Assembly (NCBI GenBank): GCA_947589165.1 | Contig: CANQCH010000003.1 | Location: 1-32,485, forward strand | DNA length: 32,485 bases | Reading direction: 5' to 3' | DNA from: an uncultured Bacilli bacterium | Lineage (GTDB): Bacteria; Bacillota_I; Bacilli_A; RF39; UBA660 | Shown: one piece after another, positions 26,968 through 32,485 of the stretch | How the letters are laid out: each line of letters begins with the position of its first letter | Numbering within the stretch: position 1 is the stretch's first letter | Translations under genes and position numbers: made by a program | Notes under the pieces: model-generated | Told to the model about the DNA's origin: nothing | The model's database searches: none | What the model saw: the letters and a program-made list of their open reading frames with translations, nothing else

Positions 26968-27129
26968 TTACTTATCCATCTTTTTAACCATTTTGCTAGC
27001 TTCATTAGCCGCATTATTTAACATTTTATCGATTTTTTGCTTTTTACTTTTATCAAGCATCATGTAACCAAGCGTACCCATCGCTCCCATTAAAGCGACG
27101 CCCATCATGGCTCCCATCATTTTTTTCAT
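26968..27129 (-). CDS. 53-aa Met-rich small membrane protein, absent from the ORF track
   Basis: Hand translation MKKMMGAMMGVALMGAMGTLGYMMLDKSKKQKIDKMLNNAANEASKMVKKMDK, preceded by GAGGTGG at SD distance. Confidence 0.72.
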   Translation of the reverse strand: MKKMMGAMMGVALMGAMGTLGYMMLDKSKKQKIDKMLNNAANEASKMVKKMDK

Positions 27130-27168
27130 TATCCACCTCTAACTTTAGTATAACCGCCTTAAATTTTT

Positions 27169-29346
27169 TTATACCTCATAAATATGGTGAATTTTTTCTT
27201 GCAAACTAGTTTTCCGATTATTCGCAAAATTATTCCGAACCGCCATGGCAAAAGCTTGAGATTCGCCAATAATCGTTAAAGTTTTTTTAGCACGGGAAAC
27301 GGCCGTATAAACCAATTTATTATAAAGCATTTTATAATAATTATGACAAACGGGGAAAATAACGTGATCAAATTCACTCCCTTGACTTTTATGAATCGTA
27401 ATGGCATAAGCATGTTTGATTTGTTTTAAATCATGTTTTTCGTAAGTTACCACATTACCATCAAAATTAATAGTTACTTTGGAACCTAAGATGCGCATAA
27501 TATAACCAATATCACCATTAAAAACATTATGATCTAAATCATTAACTAATTGTAAAACTTTATCATTTTCCCGGTAGACTACATCGCCAAAAATAAGTTC
27601 TAACTTTTTCGGATCATGGGGATTATAGATATCTTGTAACAGGCGATTTAAATTATCAATACCATTTTCACCCTTATACATCGGCACTAAAACTTGCATA
27701 TTTTTTTCATCAATGCCCTTTTCTCTAGAATAATTAATTATTTGTTCCAACGTATTTTTAATTTGGTTGGCTTCGACCGCAAAAAAAGCGTAATCATCTT
27801 TTTTATTTAAAAATTCTTCACTTAAATCGACATTTTTAATTTCTTTCGCTAAATAAGGAATATAGGAATTACTACTTTGCCGATAAATAATATTTAGAGG
27901 TGCATAATTAAATAAATCCGTACTAATTAAATCATTTAAAACCAAGCCGGGTCCTACACTCGGTAGTTGGAAGATATCCCCGACTAAAATTAATTTAATC
28001 GGCCAATTTATCCCCCTTAATAAAGCATCAAATAATTTAACATCAATCATCGATACTTCATCAACAATAATTAATTCTTGAGTGGTTTTATTATCTTCAT
28101 TATAGAAGAAATTATTCCGATCTTTATTCCATTTTAAATAACGATGGATTGTATAAGCCGGTAAATGCGTAGCCATGGCCATCTTTTTACTAGCCCGACC
28201 AGTTGGGGCCAAAAGGGCAATTCTTTCCATAATATCGACGGGCGATAGTTTATATTCGGCAATGTAAAGTTGCACGATCGCATTAATTATGGTGGTTTTC
28301 CCGGTGCCTGGGCCGCCTGAGATAATTGTAATATTATTTTCTAAGGCACTAATAATTGCTTTTTGTTGATCCGCATTATAAGTCATATTACTTTTGGCCG
28401 CTAATTTTTCTAACTTGGTTGCTAAATTAGGAATCTTTTTCGCCGGCATTTGATCAATCATCCGTAAATTTCTGGCAATGTTAGTTTCGGCTTCATAATA
28501 AGCAGCTAAATAATAACGTTTTTCCTCTTGATAGATGCGTTTTTCTTTTATTAAATCACTTAACTTTAAAGTTAAATCTTCTTCGCTAAGAAAAATTTGA
28601 AACTCCCGTTGTAAAACCAGATTAATTTCATCTAAATAGGAAAAAGTATCACCTAATTGATTAGCTAAAATTTCCATACTTTCTAAAATACAAGCTTTTT
28701 GACGAATTACCGTTTCGCCATAATTTTGTAAATAAATTTGATCAATTTTGGCAAAATCAATTATTTCTTTTAAATCATAAAAATCATCGTTTAAAATACC
28801 TTCAATGTTATCTTTAAACCGATTATATATTTTGGCACATTCCTCAATCGAAAACCCAAAATTTTGAAAAGTTAAAATAACATCACTACTTTTGGCAAAA
28901 TTAACGAGTGATTCATGTATTTTGGTGGCTTTAGTTAAAGTTATACCCGGGACCTTTAAAAGTACTTCCTTTTCTTCTTTAATTTGATCAATTGCCCCTT
29001 CGCCTAAAACTTCCACGATATTTTTGGCCGTTTTTTCGCCGCAAGATTGGACAAAATTACTCGCTAAAAATTCAATCATCGCTTCTTTCGTCGTAGGTTT
29101 AGCAATTTCAAAACGGGTAAATTTATATTGTTTACCAAATTTTTCATTTTGAACCATTTCCCCATATAAAAGCATCGTTAAATCGATTTTAACTTCGGTT
29201 AAATTGCCTGTCACGGTAATGGTTTTATTTACATATTCTTGTAAGGCTTCGTCATCAGTTTCTTTTACCCGAAATAAAGCCACGACATAACCATTATCTT
29301 CATTATAATAGATAGTTTTCCGTAATTTTCCTTTAATGTAACTCAT
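27169..29346 (-). CDS. recD2: RecD-like DNA helicase (RecD2 / YrrC)
   Basis: Walker A ISGGPGTGKTTIINAI, LIIVDEVSMIDVKL, LVGDIFQLPSVGPG, YAITIHKSQGSEFDHVIFP, YTAVSRAKK. Confidence 0.95.
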   Translation of the reverse strand: MSYIKGKLRKTIYYNEDNGYVVALFRVKETDDEALQEYVNKTITVTGNLTEVKIDLTMLLYGEMVQNEKFGKQYKFTRFEIAKPTTKEAMIEFLASNFVQSCGEKTAKNIVEVLGEGAIDQIKEEKEVLLKVPGITLTKATKIHESLVNFAKSSDVILTFQNFGFSIEECAKIYNRFKDNIEGILNDDFYDLKEIIDFAKIDQIYLQNYGETVIRQKACILESMEILANQLGDTFSYLDEINLVLQREFQIFLSEEDLTLKLSDLIKEKRIYQEEKRYYLAAYYEAETNIARNLRMIDQMPAKKIPNLATKLEKLAAKSNMTYNADQQKAIISALENNITIISGGPGTGKTTIINAIVQLYIAEYKLSPVDIMERIALLAPTGRASKKMAMATHLPAYTIHRYLKWNKDRNNFFYNEDNKTTQELIIVDEVSMIDVKLFDALLRGINWPIKLILVGDIFQLPSVGPGLVLNDLISTDLFNYAPLNIIYRQSSNSYIPYLAKEIKNVDLSEEFLNKKDDYAFFAVEANQIKNTLEQIINYSREKGIDEKNMQVLVPMYKGENGIDNLNRLLQDIYNPHDPKKLELIFGDVVYRENDKVLQLVNDLDHNVFNGDIGYIMRILGSKVTINFDGNVVTYEKHDLKQIKHAYAITIHKSQGSEFDHVIFPVCHNYYKMLYNKLVYTAVSRAKKTLTIIGESQAFAMAVRNNFANNRKTSLQEKIHHIYEV

Positions 29347-30572
29347 AATGTCCTTTGATATATTTGACCAACGGTTAATTCTTCCGCAAGGTCAACTTCT
29401 AAATAATTACTGGTATGACCATAACTATGCCCATTGCTAACTTTTTCGACTAAAACATCAACTTCCCGGCCTTTAAATTTGGCATAGTATGCTGCCTCTA
29501 ATTCATGCGATAACGCCATTAGGGCTTTTACTCTTTCCTTTTTAATAACATCTGGTACAATATCCGGATCCTTCGCCGCCACGGTTCCTTCTCTTGCCGA
29601 AAACGGAAAAACATGAATTTTGGCAAAGGCTAAATCCTTGGCTAAAGCTAAAGTTTCTTGAAAATCCGCTTCGGTTTCCCCCGGATAACCGACAATAATA
29701 TCAGTCGATAAAGCAATGTCGGGCCGAATTGCTCTAATTTCCGCGACTTTTTGCTTAAATTCCGCCACATCATATTTCCGATTCATCTTTTTTAAAATAT
29801 GATTACTTCCCGCTTGTAAAGGAATATGTAAATGGTCTACTAACTTAGGACAATTTTTTAAAACTTTCATAAAATTAGCATTTAATTCAGTAATTTCAAT
29901 ACTCGATAAACGAATTCTTTTCAACTCAGGAATTTCACTTAACGCCCAAATTAAATCCGCTAAATCGTGATCATTACTTTGATAATGCCCCGTATGAATT
30001 CCGGTTAAAATAATTTCTTGATGTTTTTGTGCTATACTTTGAGCTTCCGTTAAAACTAAAGCAAAATCTTTACTTCTAACTGTACCTCGGACATAAGGAA
30101 TAATACAATAAGAGCAAAAATTATCACAACCATCTTCAATTTTTATAAAGGCGCGCGCCCGATCATAGTCTTCTAAAACCATATTTTCAAAAGGTAAATC
30201 TCGTTTAAATAAAACATCTTGAATAGGTACATGATTCTTTTGAAATTGGGTAATATATTCCCCTAAATGCGATTTATTTTTATTACCTAATAAAATATTA
30301 ATTCCTAAATCAGCATATTTTGCTAAATTATTTTGAACCGAACAACCGACAATGGCACTAACCTTCGTTGGATATTTTCTCAGTAACCGCCGAACTAATT
30401 TTAAACATTTTTGATCGGCCGTATTTGTTACGGTACAGGTATTAACAATAAAAATATCAGCTTCTTCAATATTTGGGGTATACGAAAAATTATGATGAAG
30501 CAATTGTTCCTTCATCATATTAGATTCATATTGATTAACTTTACAACCAAACGTATAAATCGTAAATTTCAT
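29343..30572 (-). CDS. mtaB: tRNA (N6-threonylcarbamoyladenosine(37)) methylthiotransferase
   Basis: FTIYTFGCKVNQYESN, radical SAM IEDGCDNFCSYCIIPYVRGTVRS, LTGIHTGHY, LHIPLQAGSNHILKKMNRKY. Confidence 0.94.
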   Translation of the reverse strand: MKFTIYTFGCKVNQYESNMMKEQLLHHNFSYTPNIEEADIFIVNTCTVTNTADQKCLKLVRRLLRKYPTKVSAIVGCSVQNNLAKYADLGINILLGNKNKSHLGEYITQFQKNHVPIQDVLFKRDLPFENMVLEDYDRARAFIKIEDGCDNFCSYCIIPYVRGTVRSKDFALVLTEAQSIAQKHQEIILTGIHTGHYQSNDHDLADLIWALSEIPELKRIRLSSIEITELNANFMKVLKNCPKLVDHLHIPLQAGSNHILKKMNRKYDVAEFKQKVAEIRAIRPDIALSTDIIVGYPGETEADFQETLALAKDLAFAKIHVFPFSAREGTVAAKDPDIVPDVIKKERVKALMALSHELEAAYYAKFKGREVDVLVEKVSNGHSYGHTSNYLEVDLAEELTVGQIYQRTL

Positions 30573-30590
30573 GTTGCCCCCATAAAAATA

Positions 30591-31088
30591 TTAATGTAAA
30601 CCTTTTTGTAATTCTTGCAAAGCTTTTAAAAAAGCTTCTTCTTTGGCATAACTTATGGCTCTTCCCCCATTACTAAGGGTTAATGGTTCCGCCTTTTCGG
30701 TCGTTAAATTATCTAAATCAAATTTTTTTACAGATAAATCATCATAAAATTCTTCATTTTCATAATTTATTTCATAATTAGTATCTTTTTTTAATAATTC
30801 ATCGTAACTTATGATCGCTTTTTCTTCTTGATCTTTTTCATAATCCGTAAAAGCAATATTTCGTGGTTCTTCCTTTTTTTCTAAATCTTTAGTTAATTCC
30901 TTAACAATTTTCATTTCTTGTGTTTCATCTAAACTTTTATCATTCTTTTTTAAAACATCGTCATTAATCTTGATAAAATAAAATAACGTTGTAATTAAAA
31001 CCATTAAAACTAAAACGGCTAAAAAAAATACATAGTCGACAAAAGTTAGCGATTTTAAAAATTCAATTACATCATTAATAAATTGCAT
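30591..31088 (-). CDS. hypothetical single-pass membrane protein with acidic cytoplasmic-like tail
   Basis: TM VDYVFFLAVLVLMVLITTLFYFI followed by an acidic, low-complexity region ending in ISYAKEEAFLKALQELQ. RBS GGTGAG before MQFIND. Confidence 0.7.
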   Translation of the reverse strand: MQFINDVIEFLKSLTFVDYVFFLAVLVLMVLITTLFYFIKINDDVLKKNDKSLDETQEMKIVKELTKDLEKKEEPRNIAFTDYEKDQEEKAIISYDELLKKDTNYEINYENEEFYDDLSVKKFDLDNLTTEKAEPLTLSNGGRAISYAKEEAFLKALQELQKGLH

Positions 31089-31198
31089 ATTTCTCACCAC
31101 AACCTTATTTTACCATTAACGTGTCAAATGATTAACACTAAAATCTTATGTTTACAATTAATAATGTAAATATAAAGTCTATTATAAGCGATCTAAGC

Positions 31199-32416
31199 TT
31201 AAATGTCTAATAAAATATAAGGATCTTCTTTAGTTCCCATCCCGGTAGCCGAAATATTTTTAATAATATTAATTACTGGTCTAACCCCAAGTAATTGTGT
31301 GCCCACTGTTTTGGTATTTAATGCCCCACTCGTATCTACCACATAAGGATAAAAATTGGTATTATTTTTCGTCGCCGCCGTCATGGTATAATAAGCGTTT
31401 TTAATATCAGCATTGTATAAATAATAATCTTTATTTTCGCTCGTACTGGCCCCGGCCATGATGGCTTCATCCGCGGTTAAAAGACCAATACTAGCCACTA
31501 CTTCTTGTCCCAGGCAAATATTATTCGGAATATAATCAATACTTAAGCGATTATAAGCCGCATAGTTCGTATTATCTTCCGCCATTAAAGTATCATTACA
31601 AAATTTAGAACTAGCAATTAAATCACTATAATTATTTAAAGTGATGTTCCACCAATCTTGTAAATTTTCTTTAATTAAAGAATTAGCATAAGTAAAATCT
31701 GTTCCATCATAATAACTAGAACTAGTATCAATAACGTTATCTAAAACTAGTTTAACGGAACCATCAGCATTAATTTTGACAATCCGCCAAACTTCATCCG
31801 CTAGGGAAACGTAATTATTTGTTACAGCCCCTCGGAAGTAATAAATTGTCCCGGCTTCTGTTTCGTCTTTAATTAACCCTTCATTTGTCGTCGCTACTTC
31901 TTTAAAGGTTGTGGCGGGCTTACTAGCCACATTACTATTATCAATAATAATTTCGCCAAAGGTTGAACTGGCCTTGGAACCCAACGCAACAATTAATTCT
32001 CCCGAATAGTTTTCTTTGCCTTTATTCGTAATTTTTAAAGTGTATTCTTGCGTCGTATGGGCCGGAATGGTTACTTGGTTTGCCACAATTGACGATAATA
32101 ATTTATTTTCAAGCGCTAAATCATTATTATTACCTTGCAAATTATAAGTCGCATTACTTGCATATATATTAGCTAACTTAACATAAAATATTTCTTCTTG
32201 CTCACCATTATTCGTGACGGAAAAATTTAAATCTTTATCTTTTCGGCTTTTAAAAGCATTGCCGTTAAGATAATTAATCGTTAAATTACCATCAACTACA
32301 ACTACTGATTTTGGAGCAAAATAATGCGTATAAAGATGATACGTCACCCCTAAAGCTAGACAAACACCAATCAAAACGACTATTAACATAAGAACGGATT
32401 TATATCGAAAACGCAC
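31199..32416 (-). CDS. membrane-anchored surface-like protein (DUF6273-like C-terminal region)
   Basis: N-terminal TM, Ig-like beta-rich segment, then DEVWRIVKINADGSVKLVLD...LQDWWNITL...GLLTADEAIMAG...LLGVRPVINI. Apparent GTG start preceded by AAGGGATGATG. Confidence 0.68.
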   Translation of the reverse strand: MRFRYKSVLMLIVVLIGVCLALGVTYHLYTHYFAPKSVVVVDGNLTINYLNGNAFKSRKDKDLNFSVTNNGEQEEIFYVKLANIYASNATYNLQGNNNDLALENKLLSSIVANQVTIPAHTTQEYTLKITNKGKENYSGELIVALGSKASSTFGEIIIDNSNVASKPATTFKEVATTNEGLIKDETEAGTIYYFRGAVTNNYVSLADEVWRIVKINADGSVKLVLDNVIDTSSSYYDGTDFTYANSLIKENLQDWWNITLNNYSDLIASSKFCNDTLMAEDNTNYAAYNRLSIDYIPNNICLGQEVVASIGLLTADEAIMAGASTSENKDYYLYNADIKNAYYTMTAATKNNTNFYPYVVDTSGALNTKTVGTQLLGVRPVINIIKNISATGMGTKEDPYILLDI

Positions 32417-32485
32417 TTATCATCATCCCTTACATCTTAATTAAAGTATACAAAAATAGGCTTTTTTTGTCAATTATCTTATCCT

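Overview
This is a low-GC, Firmicutes/Bacilli-like chromosomal window (standard code, AGGAGG-type ribosome sites). It looks like an uncultured gut Bacilli or Mollicute-relative lineage, but taxonomy is inference only. Most genes are on the minus strand and are core genes: lon-murF, tig, holA, comEA-comEC, ppdK, ruvA, obgE, rpmA-prp-rplU, spoIVFA/FB-like, mreCD, recD2 and mtaB. Accessory content includes a complete IS30-family element (~1.02 kb), an HNH endonuclease, a type IV pilin-like gene, a DUF285/BspA-like repeat surface protein, a second anchored surface-like protein, a WG-repeat-like protein and several uncharacterised proteins. The strongest observation is the IS30-family element. It is flanked by two copies of a 25-bp rho-independent terminator hairpin, as if it had targeted and duplicated the bidirectional terminator between two convergent genes. 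Its own left inverted repeat is one arm of a second terminator just upstream of the transposase. Other points are a palindrome overlapping the -10 of the rplU promoter ahead of a candidate L21 leader, a missed 53-aa Met-rich ORF, a duplicated possibly degenerate ImmA/IrrE-like protein, stop codons embedded in terminator stems, and an unrelated gene in the usual spo0B position. No CRISPR, tRNA or rRNA was seen.
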